From assembly GCA_900766355.1 (NCBI GenBank), contig CAAFVD010000094.1, forward strand, positions 40,782 through 104,781: 64,000 nucleotides of DNA, read 5' to 3'. Positions 16,964-28,166 of the stretch are shown here, in pieces (the stretch's first letter is position 1; every line of letters starts with the position of its first letter). The stretch comes from Candidatus Gastranaerophilales bacterium (GTDB taxonomy: Bacteria; Cyanobacteriota; Vampirovibrionia; Gastranaerophilales; Gastranaerophilaceae). A model generated the notes under the pieces. The model had not been told where the DNA came from and did no database searches. It was given only the letters and a program-made list of their open reading frames with translations. The translations under genes and the position numbers were made by a program.

Positions 16964-19303
16964 CTATTCATCTTGTTTAGCAGGTTTTCTGTTGATTAAG
17001 TCAATCGCATCTGTTGTTGTTTCTTGAAGTTTTGAATAATATCTTTTATCAGGTGCATTAACTGTTTGTTCTTTTGCATATTCTGCAATTTCGTTAATTT
17101 GTTTAAGTAAATCAGTAGTCATTGTGATTTCTTTAAACAATGAACCTTCATCTCTAAACTTAAATCCAGTATCACCTTTGAACATATCATGCCAGTTTTC
17201 TGTTGAGTCTTCATTTTCACTATTCAAATCAGCCCATTTATAAACATGCTTCATTGCATCAGTATTTAGATGAAGTTCTTGTCCGAGTTTTGGATAAACA
17301 TCTTCATTATATTCATCTACTCTTTCAGAGAGATTTGAAGCTTTTTTCTCTAACAATTCATCTTCAAAAGGTACAAATGTGTCACCTTTTCCTTTTTGTT
17401 CTTCCGTAGAAAGCATAGCTAAACCAGCAACATATCCAGCTAATTGTTGAGGATTCATTCCCTTCATATCTTGATTGTATATAGCATCAATTACTGGAAT
17501 TTGTTCGTAGCCGTTTAGTTTTGCAAGTAATTCACCTTTTTCGGTTACTTTGTTGCTTGATGTGATAAATGCGTTATCTTTCAAGATTTTTTCTTTAACC
17601 TTGAAATCTTCTACTAATGCTTTTGTTTTCAAGTCTTTTTGTCTAGGGTCTTTGTCATGAGCAAACAAAGATTTTTGATAGAAGTTCGTTAAAAATTCAT
17701 CACTATTAAAGTTTTTATCAACATTAGCAACAAAAGAAAAATCTGTGTTTAAATGACTTTCTATATCATTAGCTTTTTCCCCGATAAGTTTTTTGAAACC
17801 TTTTTCTTGAGCATTGTTTACAGCCATACAATATGTATAGCCTCGTTTATCTATACCACGACGTCCAGCACGTCCTGACATTTGGTGAAATTCATTTGGC
17901 TCTAGACGGCGTTTACCATCTTCGTTCACTTTGCGACTAACAGGTTTGATTAAACTTGTAATAACTGTAGAACGTGCAGGCATGTTAATTCCTGCAGATA
18001 GAGTTTCGGTTGCAAGAGCTACTTTTACAAGTTTTTCTTGGAATAATTTTTCTATTAGTTCTTTTTGCTCAGGCAACATGCCTGCATTGTGAATAGCATA
18101 TCCTCTTTCTAATGCTTCTTCATCAAGTAATTCTCCAAGATATTTACCTTGTGCTTTATAGTCTCTAATAGTTGCTCGTACTTGTTTTGCCTCTTGTGGT
18201 GTCGTCAAGAATGGGCCATTGTATTTCATTTCGTCTAACAAATCTTTTGATTTACGTTTGCTAAATACAAACATAATGGCAGGAAGTTTGTCTTCTTTTT
18301 TTAATTTATAGACCATATCAATATAGTCTGCATTTGTAGGTTGCATTTCTTCTGGTGGTTTTGTTGACATTTTGCGTGCCATTCCAGGCTTTGAACCTTT
18401 TTTGTCATATTTGCCAGCTTTATGGTCTAGTTTTACGACTTGAAAATCAAGTGGTACGTGACGATTTTCAGCAGGAACATTTATCAATACGGTATGAGCA
18501 TTTCTTGTATCTAAAGCTTTGTAATCATCATCAGGTGTAACTTTTTCTGCAGTACCATGACCTTTTGTTGATGAAATCCAATCGGTTATATCTCCTGCAT
18601 TTCCCATTGTTCCAGACAATGCTAATATTTGTGTTTTAGGTTTTGTAAACAATATTGATTGTTCCCAGACACCACCTCTGTCCTCATCGTTTAAGTAATG
18701 TAGTTCATCAAAGACAACAGTTTTCAAATCCTTTAACATAGGATTATGGTTTTCCATAGCATCTTGCATAAGCATATTACGATAAACCTCTGTTGTCATA
18801 ATCATGATAGGTGCATTTTTATTAACTTTTCTGTCACCTGTTAAAAGTCCAACATTTTCAGCACCGTAAATTTTTTGGAACTCTCTTACTTTATCGTTAC
18901 TAAGTGCTTTAAGTGGTGCGGTGTAAAAAGTTTTTTTACCTTCCATTAAATTCTTTTGGATAACATAGTGAGCAATCGCAGTTTTTCCTGTTCCTGTAGG
19001 AGCAGCAACTACAACATCATTACCTTTGTATAAATTCTCAGCAGCAGCTTTTTGGTAAATGTCAGGTTGAAAAGCTTTACCAGTGCTTTTATCTGTAGGT
19101 AGATTAAAATAATTGTCCTCAAGTGTTTGTTTGAATGTTGCCCTATAACCCGTAAAATTTACAAGCGAACGATTAACTGAATTTAGATTATTCAGGTTAG
19201 TATTGTTTATAGGGGTTGAAATACCTTTGTTGTTAGATATTTTCTGCTTGAATTTTGTAGGTTGATACGGGGTAATAATAGTTGGTTGATTGTAAATAAG
19301 CAT
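16964..19303 (-). CDS. Ski2-like DExH RNA helicase with FxG leader
   Basis: A 779-residue superfamily 2 helicase: Walker A APTGTGKT (101-108), DELH (199-202), motif III SGTMGN, motif VI QMSGRAGRRG (near 470), and a helical C-terminal domain, as in the Ski2/Mtr4 group. Unusually, the core is preceded by about 60 Asn/Pro/Ile-rich residues containing LVNFTGYRATF (NFTG at 49-52), the motif seen in other unrelated proteins here. A ribosome site GGAG lies before the ATG. Probably an RNA-processing or RNP-remodelling helicase; if the leader is a sorting signal, its location is an open question. A TAGCAAAAA sequence lies upstream, resembling the shared 20-bp element. Confidence 0.85.
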   Translation of the reverse strand: MLIYNQPTIITPYQPTKFKQKISNNKGISTPINNTNLNNLNSVNRSLVNFTGYRATFKQTLEDNYFNLPTDKSTGKAFQPDIYQKAAAENLYKGNDVVVAAPTGTGKTAIAHYVIQKNLMEGKKTFYTAPLKALSNDKVREFQKIYGAENVGLLTGDRKVNKNAPIMIMTTEVYRNMLMQDAMENHNPMLKDLKTVVFDELHYLNDEDRGGVWEQSILFTKPKTQILALSGTMGNAGDITDWISSTKGHGTAEKVTPDDDYKALDTRNAHTVLINVPAENRHVPLDFQVVKLDHKAGKYDKKGSKPGMARKMSTKPPEEMQPTNADYIDMVYKLKKEDKLPAIMFVFSKRKSKDLLDEMKYNGPFLTTPQEAKQVRATIRDYKAQGKYLGELLDEEALERGYAIHNAGMLPEQKELIEKLFQEKLVKVALATETLSAGINMPARSTVITSLIKPVSRKVNEDGKRRLEPNEFHQMSGRAGRRGIDKRGYTYCMAVNNAQEKGFKKLIGEKANDIESHLNTDFSFVANVDKNFNSDEFLTNFYQKSLFAHDKDPRQKDLKTKALVEDFKVKEKILKDNAFITSSNKVTEKGELLAKLNGYEQIPVIDAIYNQDMKGMNPQQLAGYVAGLAMLSTEEQKGKGDTFVPFEDELLEKKASNLSERVDEYNEDVYPKLGQELHLNTDAMKHVYKWADLNSENEDSTENWHDMFKGDTGFKFRDEGSLFKEITMTTDLLKQINEIAEYAKEQTVNAPDKRYYSKLQETTTDAIDLINRKPAKQDE

Positions 19304-19487
19304 AATTTTTCTCCAAAGATTTATTATGCTTTAAAACCAAATATCAAAATTTTTTGCTATTAGTATATACTTTTGGAAATAAATGTTTACAAAATTGAGT
19401 AAAACTTCGTAATTTAGAGGGATTTATTCCAAAGGAGCTATTGTTAGAAGTTATAAAGAGTTAAGTTATTAAGTATTCAACACTCTA

Positions 19488-19561
19488 TGTCATATTGAGC
19501 AAAGCGAAAGATCTCTAGCAAGGTTTGAGTGAGATTCTTCGCCTAAAGGCTCTGAATGACA
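19488..19561. repeat. REP-like imperfect inverted repeat
   Basis: TGTCATATTGAG at one end mirrors CTCTGAATGACA at the other, with an inner GCGAAAGATCTC / GAGATTCTTCGC stem. The form is that of the extragenic palindromic repeats, with GTCATxxxGAGC ends, found in many bacteria. A related but shorter sequence is at 54846-54884. Confidence 0.6.
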
Positions 19562-19584
19562 GTAGGTATCAACATTAATAGTTT

Positions 19585-19605
19585 CCGTATCAAGTACGGA
19601 ATGAC
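19585..19605. repeat. Short dispersed repeat, copy 1
   Basis: A small hairpin CCGTA-TCAAG-TACGG followed by AATGAC; the 21-bp sequence recurs exactly at 54816-54836. Confidence 0.7.
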
Positions 19606-19610
19606 TTTGC

Positions 19611-19645
19611 AACAAAAAGCGCCCGAATTAAATTCGGACGCTTTC
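19611..19645 (-). terminator. dnaK terminator
   Basis: Minus-strand stem AAGCGTCCGAATT / TTCGGGCGCTT followed by TTTGTT, 24 bases after the dnaK stop. Confidence 0.85.
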
Positions 19646-19668
19646 TAAATAAGTTATATCTGTTTAGA

Positions 19669-21597
<1,929 letters not shown>

Positions 21598-21720
21598 TTA
21601 ATATTTCATTTTAAAATATTAATTTTTGATAAAAATCTTATATTAATAATCAATGAATTGCTAAATATATGTCTTTTTGTTATTATTGATGTGTCAAAAT
21701 TTATAGAGAGGGATATAAAT

Positions 21721-22530
21721 ATGGATTTAATGAAGGGAAAAAAGGGTGTTATATTTGGTGTGTCTAACACTCATGGTATAGCTTATGCTATCGCTAAACA
21801 ACTTCACGAAGCTGGTGCAGAAATCGCATTTACTTATGCTGGTGAAGCTATGGAAAAAAGAGTTAAACCTATTGCAGAAAGCATGGGGGCTAAAATTATA
21901 ATGAGTTGTGATGTTACAAAAGAAGATGAAGTAAAAGCTGTATTCAACGAATGTGAAAAAGTTTACGGTAAACTTGATTTTGTAGTTCATGCCGTAGCTT
22001 TTGCTCCAAAAGAAGCTTTAATGGGCAGATTTGTTGATACTTCAGTTGATGCTTGGAATACAGCATTAGGTGTTAGTGCATATTCTCTTGTAACAGTTGC
22101 TCGTAACGCTGAACCTATTATGAACGAAGGTTCTTCAATCTTTGCTTTAACATATCTTGGTTCTATCAAATCTGTACCAAGCTACAACGTAATGGGTGTA
22201 GCTAAAGCAGCACTTGAATCAGCTATGAGATTCTTAGCAGTAGATTTAGGACCTAAAGGAATTAGAGTTAATTGTCTATCTTCAGGTGCAGTTAAAACTC
22301 TTGCTTCAATGGGTATTTCAGGTTTCTCAAAAATGTTAAAAGCTGCTGTAGCAAGATCACCTCTTGCTAGAAATGTTTCTCTTGATGATGTAGGTAGAGC
22401 TGGTTTATTCTTAGCTTCTGATTTATCTTCAGGTACAACTGGTGAAGTTCTTTACTGTGACTGTGGTTGTAATTCTGCTTATGCATCAGCAAAAGAAATG
22501 GATATTATTTCTAATAATATTGAATTATAA
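21721..22530 (+). CDS. fabI: Enoyl-[acyl-carrier-protein] reductase (NADH), FabI
   Basis: A 269-residue short-chain dehydrogenase of the FabI type, last step of each fatty-acid elongation cycle. The start at 21721 has a GAGAGGGA ribosome site; the frame continues upstream to 21658 but without one. GVSNTHGIAYAIAKQL binds NADH, and the catalytic YNVMGVAK (Tyr-x6-Lys) is intact. FabI is the target of triclosan-type inhibitors. It is monocistronic with a strong terminator at 22551-22589. Confidence 0.95.
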   Translation: MDLMKGKKGVIFGVSNTHGIAYAIAKQLHEAGAEIAFTYAGEAMEKRVKPIAESMGAKIIMSCDVTKEDEVKAVFNECEKVYGKLDFVVHAVAFAPKEALMGRFVDTSVDAWNTALGVSAYSLVTVARNAEPIMNEGSSIFALTYLGSIKSVPSYNVMGVAKAALESAMRFLAVDLGPKGIRVNCLSSGAVKTLASMGISGFSKMLKAAVARSPLARNVSLDDVGRAGLFLASDLSSGTTGEVLYCDCGCNSAYASAKEMDIISNNIEL

Positions 22531-22550
22531 GAATATAGTAGATATTAATA

Positions 22551-22589
22551 AAAAGACACCTATAATAAATTGTTGTAGGTGTCTTTTTT
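22551..22589 (+). terminator. fabI terminator
   Basis: AAAAGACACCTA pairs with TAGGTGTCTTTT, followed by a T-run. Confidence 0.92.
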
Positions 22590-22677
22590 GTATCATTACG
22601 TAAACTTTTTGTTTTATCTGTATTTGTTTTATATAATAAAATAGATAACTAGATTTTAAATAGGGATAGTGAGAAAT

Positions 22678-23436
22678 ATGAATAGAAAACTGAAATATGT
22701 ACTGTTTGGATTTTTAATGTCTTTTTTAACAGTAATTCCAGCTTGCGCAGCTCCTGTGTCATTTCCTAATATAAACATTGGAATGCAACCTGCTAACACA
22801 CCACAAGATTTTACAAACGGTGTTCAAATCGTTATTTGGTTGACTATATTAACATTAGCACCAAGTATTTTTATAATGACAACGTCATTTATAAGAATTG
22901 TTATTGTGTTATCGTTGACCAGACAAGCTTTAGGGGTAAACACTTTACCTCCAAATCAAGTAATTACAAGTTTAGCGTTGATTTTGACATTTTTTGTTAT
23001 GTCACCAACTCTAAACCAAATTAATGACAAAGCTTTACAACCTTATATGAAAAGTCAAATTACACAACAGGCTGCGATAGATAGAGCAATTGTCCCAATA
23101 AGGGATTTTATGTTTAAACAAACAAACGAAAAAGAACTCGCACTTTTTGTAAGAATGGGTAAAATAGAAAAACCTAAAAATAAAGATGATGTTCCAACAT
23201 ATTGTTTGTTACCTGCATTTATTCTTAGTGAATTAAAAACGGCATTCACAATAGGTTTTGTAATTTATCTCCCATTTTTGATTATAGATATTGTTGTTTC
23301 ATCAGTATTGGTTTCAATGGGTATGATGTTCTTACCTCCAACAATGATTGCGTTACCATTTAAGTTAATCATGTTTGTTCTTGTTGATGGTTGGTATTTA
23401 ATTGTGAAATCACTTGTTGAAGGATTTGTGAGGTAG
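22678..23436 (+). CDS. fliP: Flagellar export apparatus protein FliP
   Basis: A 252-residue FliP/SctR family protein forming the core export gate with FliQ and FliR. I choose the ATG at 22678 over the in-frame GTG at 22669. A cleavable signal peptide is visible (MNRKLKY, hydrophobic core, ACAAP), as is usual for flagellar FliP rather than for injectisome SctR. Conserved TSFIRIVIVLSLTRQALG and PPNQVI segments and four membrane spans are present. First gene of a fliPQR unit; no other flagellar gene is nearby. Confidence 0.93.
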   Translation: MNRKLKYVLFGFLMSFLTVIPACAAPVSFPNINIGMQPANTPQDFTNGVQIVIWLTILTLAPSIFIMTTSFIRIVIVLSLTRQALGVNTLPPNQVITSLALILTFFVMSPTLNQINDKALQPYMKSQITQQAAIDRAIVPIRDFMFKQTNEKELALFVRMGKIEKPKNKDDVPTYCLLPAFILSELKTAFTIGFVIYLPFLIIDIVVSSVLVSMGMMFLPPTMIALPFKLIMFVLVDGWYLIVKSLVEGFVR

Positions 23437-23438
23437 TT

Positions 23439-23711
23439 ATGAATCAAGAAATAATTATTACACTTCTTCAAAAAGCATTTGTATTAGTATTAGAAGTTTC
23501 TGTACCTATATTATTGACAGGTATGGTGTTAGGTCTGCTTGTTAGTGTGTTCCAAACTGTTACACAGATTCAAGAATCAACATTGACATTTGTACCAAAA
23601 ATTATTGGTAGTGTTATTGTTTTGGTAGTTTTACTACCTTGGATGTTCAATTTGTTTATATCTACATTTAATGAGTTTATGGATACCTTACCACGATTGT
23701 TAGGAGCTTAA
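23439..23711 (+). CDS. fliQ: Flagellar export apparatus protein FliQ
   Basis: A 90-residue protein with two membrane helices and the family pattern of a Gly-rich first helix (LLTGMVLGLLVSVFQTVTQIQE). It starts 2 bases after fliP stops with a GAGG ribosome site inside the end of fliP, and its stop overlaps the fliR start. FliQ forms four copies in the export gate. Confidence 0.93.
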   Translation: MNQEIIITLLQKAFVLVLEVSVPILLTGMVLGLLVSVFQTVTQIQESTLTFVPKIIGSVIVLVVLLPWMFNLFISTFNEFMDTLPRLLGA

Positions 23712-24490
23712 TGTACAGTTTATTTGACATATTTTCACCTGCAAATATTATTCTATTTATAGCGATATTAACTCGCTTGAGTGGAATGTTTGTTTCTGCT
23801 CCTATGTTTTCAACATTTCCTATACCACAACAGTTGAAAATATGGCTTAGTGCTGCAATAACTTTTTTAGTTTTTCCATTAATCCAATCTAAAATTCAGT
23901 TTGTTGCACCGACTTCTGTTCCTGAATTAACAATAATTCTATTCAAAGAGTTCTTGATTGGGTTTGCGATAGGGTATTGTGCAAATGTATTGTTTATTGC
24001 GATAGAATTAGGTGCAAACATGTTTTCTATCCAAATGGGCTTATCTGCAGATATGGCATTAAACCCTATGTCAGGTGGTTCATCTCCTGTAATTACACAA
24101 ATGTATACTTGGATGATGACAATGGTATTTATATCTATTAATGCTCATCATTGGTTATTTTCGGCTTTTTATAATAGTTTTCAAGCTATGCCTATTGGGT
24201 ATGGTTTCGGATTTTCTCCAGAAGTTGTTCAACAAATAATATTTATTGTCAGTCAAATATTTGTTATAGCTTTAAAAATTGCACTTCCTATTTTTGGAGT
24301 TTTGTTTATTACAGATGTATTGTTAGGTTTTACCTCAAAAGTAATGCCTCAAATGAACATATTTATGGTATCAATCCCTCTTAAAATATATTTAGGTCTA
24401 TTGTTATCAATTATTTTTGTAAGACCAATTTTAGAATATTTGAATGTTCTTATTCCACGATTTATGCAAACAATAATGGCTGTTTTTTAG
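23711..24490 (+). CDS. fliR: Flagellar export apparatus protein FliR
   Basis: A 259-residue, six-span membrane protein; segments such as IGFAIGYCANVLFIAIELGAN and DMALNPMSGGSSPVI match the FliR/SctT family. It overlaps fliQ by one base in TAATG. flhB and flhA, often adjacent, are absent, so flagellar genes are scattered in this genome. Whether the cell is motile cannot be told from here. Confidence 0.92.
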   Translation: MYSLFDIFSPANIILFIAILTRLSGMFVSAPMFSTFPIPQQLKIWLSAAITFLVFPLIQSKIQFVAPTSVPELTIILFKEFLIGFAIGYCANVLFIAIELGANMFSIQMGLSADMALNPMSGGSSPVITQMYTWMMTMVFISINAHHWLFSAFYNSFQAMPIGYGFGFSPEVVQQIIFIVSQIFVIALKIALPIFGVLFITDVLLGFTSKVMPQMNIFMVSIPLKIYLGLLLSIIFVRPILEYLNVLIPRFMQTIMAVF

Positions 24491-24668
24491 TCTTAATATA
24501 ATCATGCTAAATTTGTAACATTTTAATTTGTTGTATTTATTAGCTTTTGCCCGTTTTGTTAAATTGTTTGTAACAAATTAGAAAAAATCGTTAAAGATTT
24601 TGGAAATCTATCCGTAATTTAATTATGTAATAAGTATCGTCTACTAGAATTTAAGTGAGGAATAGAAC

Positions 24669-24821
24669 ATGAATTTAAATCAAGATTTTCAGTTTGTAAG
24701 TACAACAGATTCAATCGCAGAACATGATCTGAAAAATGAAGTAACTGTTGAACTTTCAACCTTCTTCGACAGCGTAATGTCAACAGTAGTAGATTATTTT
24801 GAGGAGGCTATAGTAGAATAA
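24669..24821 (+). CDS. Small acidic 50-aa protein
   Basis: An ORF of 50 codons with a GAGGAA ribosome site 6 nt upstream, followed 30 bases later by a strong terminator, so it looks like a free-standing small gene. The product is acidic and amphipathic: a polar N-terminal half (MNLNQDFQFVSTTDS) and a C-terminal helix-like ELSTFFDSVMSTVVDYFEEA. It has no Cys, no double-Gly leader and no signal peptide. The 178-base upstream gap contains TTTGTAACAAA-type dyads. Function unknown; it could be a regulatory or RiPP-like peptide. Confidence 0.65.
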   Translation: MNLNQDFQFVSTTDSIAEHDLKNEVTVELSTFFDSVMSTVVDYFEEAIVE

Positions 24822-24851
24822 GCTTGGACAATTGAATAGTTGGATTTTTAA

Positions 24852-24878
24852 ATGGCGGAAATTTTTCCGCCATTTTTG
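24852..24878 (+). terminator. Terminator after the small acidic ORF
   Basis: TGGCGGAAA pairs with TTTCCGCCA, followed by TTTTTG. It separates the small gene from ilvB. Confidence 0.9.
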
Positions 24879-24942
24879 TATGTAAAATAATCTTGTAACA
24901 CAACCTTGCACCAGATAGAAGTTTGATATAAAATCGTCAGAT

Positions 24943-26580
24943 ATGGAACAAGTGGTAAAAACAGAGTTAACAACAGGTGCAAAATTAATTGTTGATTTTT
25001 TGATTTCTGAAGGGGTAGATTATATCTTTGGATATCCTGGAGCTGCTGTTTTACCTTTGTATGATGAACTTTCAAAGAGTAGTATTAAGCATATTTTAAC
25101 ACGTCACGAGCAGGCTTCCGTACACGCAGCAGATGGATATGCAAGAGTTTCTAAAAAAGTCGGGGTCGTTCTTGTAACTTCTGGTCCAGGGGCAACAAAC
25201 ACGATAACAGGGATTCTCAATGCTTATGCTGATAGAACACCACTTGTTGTTATTGCGGGACAATGTGAAGAATTAGGGTGCAATAATTTTCAAGAGGCTG
25301 ATATGTCCTCAATTGCATCTACTTGTAGCAAAAAAACTTTTTATATAAACGATGAAAAAGATATCTATTCAATAATGCAACAAGCCTTTAGTATAGCAAC
25401 AACAGCCCCTTTAGGTCCAGTAGTTGTTTCCGTAACAAGAAGTTTGTTAGCAAAATCTTTTGAACACTTGCCTATTGTAAAAAAATTCGTACCACAATTT
25501 AGTGTAGGTGCAAAACAATCAGAAATTATAAATATAATAAATACTTTAAAAAAAGCTAAAAAACCTTCAATTTTAGTTGGTGGTGGAAGTTATGAATCAG
25601 TATCTTTGATTAGAGATTTTGTGCATTTATCTAATTTCCCTGTTATACATACTCTTATGGGTAAGGGGATTGTTGAAGATTTATCTCTAGGTATGGTTGG
25701 GGTAAACGGTTCAAATTTTGCGAACTCTATTATTGAAGATTCTGATGTAGTTCTAGTTTTGGGTGCAAAATTAGATTCTCGTGTAACGGGTGTAGCAAAT
25801 CGTTATCTTCCATCTGCAAAAATATTGAATATAAACCTTGAACCAAACTCATCTAAAAATATAGTTGCGTATCAAGAAATTATAGGCGACTTAAAAATCA
25901 TTCTTCAACAAATTATTGAAAATGTTAAAACAAATAATATTTCTTTTAATTTGAAATATGATTGGATTGATAAAATTGATTCATTAAAACAAATGTATAA
26001 ACAAGAAAATCATAGTTTTGTCTCATCTGATGTGAATGGGCTTGTTACAGAAAAAGTTTTGAATATTATTCATAATCATACAAAAAAATATAATCCAATA
26101 GTAACAACTGATGTAGGTCAACATCAAATTTTGGCAAGCAAAATATTTGAGTCAAAAACTCCATATAATTTTGTAACATCAGGTGGTTTAGGTGCTATGG
26201 GATTTGGATTTCCTGCTGCAATTGGGGCATTTTTAGCAAAACCTAATTCTTTGATACTTAATATTACAGGAGATGGCTCTTTTCAGATGAATATGCAAGA
26301 ATTGGGAACTTGTTTAGAATATAAAATTCCTGTTAAAATAATTGTTATGAATAATTCATCATTGGGGCTTGTAAAACAAGCACAGGCAAGATATTATTCT
26401 AATCGTTTTTATCAGTCTGATATGATAAATCCAGATTTTGTACAAATAGCACAGGCTTATGGCATAAGAGGAGTATCAATAAATTCTTCTGAAGAACTTG
26501 AAAAAGCTTTGGACAAGTATATTTCAGCTGATTTCCCTATTTTGTTTGATATTCATACTGTATCTACTGAACTTGTTTAG
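24943..26580 (+). CDS. ilvB: Acetolactate synthase large subunit-like ThDP enzyme
   Basis: A 545-residue thiamine-diphosphate enzyme with the three-domain layout of acetohydroxyacid synthase: N-terminal GYPGAAVLPLYDEL and catalytic Glu56 in HEQASVHAADGYAR, the central FAD-binding-like domain, and the C-terminal ThDP motif GDGSFQMNMQELGT. The small regulatory subunit ilvN is not adjacent and no other branched-chain genes are near, so it may be catabolic or use a distant IlvN. The ribosome site is weak. It overlaps the MFS gene tail-to-tail by 17 bases. Confidence 0.85.
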   Translation: MEQVVKTELTTGAKLIVDFLISEGVDYIFGYPGAAVLPLYDELSKSSIKHILTRHEQASVHAADGYARVSKKVGVVLVTSGPGATNTITGILNAYADRTPLVVIAGQCEELGCNNFQEADMSSIASTCSKKTFYINDEKDIYSIMQQAFSIATTAPLGPVVVSVTRSLLAKSFEHLPIVKKFVPQFSVGAKQSEIINIINTLKKAKKPSILVGGGSYESVSLIRDFVHLSNFPVIHTLMGKGIVEDLSLGMVGVNGSNFANSIIEDSDVVLVLGAKLDSRVTGVANRYLPSAKILNINLEPNSSKNIVAYQEIIGDLKIILQQIIENVKTNNISFNLKYDWIDKIDSLKQMYKQENHSFVSSDVNGLVTEKVLNIIHNHTKKYNPIVTTDVGQHQILASKIFESKTPYNFVTSGGLGAMGFGFPAAIGAFLAKPNSLILNITGDGSFQMNMQELGTCLEYKIPVKIIVMNNSSLGLVKQAQARYYSNRFYQSDMINPDFVQIAQAYGIRGVSINSSEELEKALDKYISADFPILFDIHTVSTELV

Positions 26581-28150
26581 CCTTTTTACGTTCTAAACTC
26601 TTTGGAGAGCGAACTAATAACATTAAAGGTAGTATTGCAAATGAAGCTATTGCAAACCATCTAAATGTGTCAATATATGCCCATAAATGAGATTGTTGAA
26701 CTAATTGTTGATAAAGTTGAGCTTTTGCCATAAAAGTAGATGTCGCACCATCAGTCAAACCTGAAAAAGCACCAGATAAGGCTTGAACTCGTTCTACAAA
26801 AACATTGTTTGTGTCGGTAAGTTTTCCAACCATCATTTGTTGGTGAACTTGTGCAAATCTAGATACACAAGTTGTTACAACTGAAGTACCAATAGCTGCC
26901 CCTATGTTTTTTAACAAGTTTTGTAATCCGCTAGCATTGGTTAACTGGTCGTTATGTAATGTGCAGCAAGATAAGTTAATAAGTGGTACAAGGGCAAGAA
27001 TCATACCCATACCAAATAAGAAGTTTGGTAATGCAATATCAGATAATGATATTTGCAAATTAATTTCACCAAAAGCTAAACTACCTAAACCTAGAATAAT
27101 TAACCCTGCGATAACTAAAGGTTTTTCACCCACAATAGGAGATAAAGTAGCATTGATAACTGTTGCAACCATACAACCTGCACCACGAGGTACCATTGAT
27201 AACCCGCTTAAGAAAGAAGTATATCCCATCATTTGTTGTAACATAGAAGGTAACATGGCTGCAGATCCCATCATTGCACCCATAAGTACGATTTGAATAA
27301 TTGTGCCGAATAAATAGTTTTTATCTTTTAATATACTAAGATTCACTAGTGCATTTTTCTTATTCAAGGCTTGCGATAATATAAAGAAGAAGAATCCAAT
27401 CATAGATATTGCAAAAGTCCAACGAATCCAAGTTGCACCAAACCAATCAGCATCGTTACCTTTATCTAAGAATACCTGAAAAGCAACAAGCCAAATAGTT
27501 AAGAAGAAAAAGCCGACATAATCCATTGTCACATTGTCTTGTTTCCTTGCGTAAGGTGGTTCTTCCAACAAAGATGGTGCTATAGACAATACTAAAATCC
27601 CGAATGGTATATTGATATAATAAATAAATGGCCAAGACCAATTTTCAGTAATCCAACCACCGATTGCAGGCCCAATAATAGGTGCAACAATTACGCCTAG
27701 TCCGAACATTGCCATTGCTTGCGCACGCTGATTCTTTGGGAAACTTTCAAGCATAATAGATTGGGTTAGTGGTAAAATCCCACCACCACCTAGACCTTGT
27801 AAAAATCTAGAAATAATCATCATTCCTATAGAGCTTGATATACCACATAAGAATGAAGATATAGTAAATATAAACAAGCACAGCATAAAAAAGTTGTTTC
27901 TACCAAGTTTTTTACAGCCAAAATCAACTGTTGGAATAATAATACCACTGGCGATTAAGTAGCTTGTAATAATCCAAGTAGATTCTGTATGGCTGACTGA
28001 AAAACTACCAGCCATATAAGGTAATGCTACATTAGAAATAGTTTCATCTAACGCATACATAAATACCGCTATCATTAAAGGTGCAGCGATTAACCAAGGG
28101 TTCTTACTAGGTTTCCATTCATCATCTTTTATAACTTGTGCATTATCCAT
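26564..28150 (-). CDS. DHA2-family MFS drug efflux transporter (EmrB/QacA type)
   Basis: A 528-residue protein with about 14 membrane spans. Motif A-like GCKKLGRNNFF, the antiporter motif C-like GLGVIVAPIIGPAIGGWI and ALDETISNVALPYM are typical of EmrB-type multidrug/H+ antiporters. It is 16 bases downstream of a MarR regulator with its palindromic operator, the usual context for inducible efflux. An EmrA membrane-fusion protein and an outer-membrane factor are not present here, so it may work alone or with distant partners. Confidence 0.92.
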   Translation of the reverse strand: MDNAQVIKDDEWKPSKNPWLIAAPLMIAVFMYALDETISNVALPYMAGSFSVSHTESTWIITSYLIASGIIIPTVDFGCKKLGRNNFFMLCLFIFTISSFLCGISSSIGMMIISRFLQGLGGGGILPLTQSIMLESFPKNQRAQAMAMFGLGVIVAPIIGPAIGGWITENWSWPFIYYINIPFGILVLSIAPSLLEEPPYARKQDNVTMDYVGFFFLTIWLVAFQVFLDKGNDADWFGATWIRWTFAISMIGFFFFILSQALNKKNALVNLSILKDKNYLFGTIIQIVLMGAMMGSAAMLPSMLQQMMGYTSFLSGLSMVPRGAGCMVATVINATLSPIVGEKPLVIAGLIILGLGSLAFGEINLQISLSDIALPNFLFGMGMILALVPLINLSCCTLHNDQLTNASGLQNLLKNIGAAIGTSVVTTCVSRFAQVHQQMMVGKLTDTNNVFVERVQALSGAFSGLTDGATSTFMAKAQLYQQLVQQSHLWAYIDTFRWFAIASFAILPLMLLVRSPKSLERKKAKQVQ

Positions 28151-28166
28151 TATTTATTAGTCCTTA

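Larger units (their letters stand above)
19304..19668. other. Intergenic region with REP-like repeats
   Basis: This 365-base gap holds the helicase upstream region, an imperfect inverted-repeat element (19488-19561), a short repeat also found at 54816 (19585-19605) and the dnaK terminator. I see no plausible gene in it. Confidence 0.6.

Noticed and set aside
22669..24490. Injectisome (type III secretion) reading of fliPQR
   Set aside because: FliP has a cleavable signal peptide typical of flagellar FliP and no injectisome partner is adjacent; flagellar origin is more likely.
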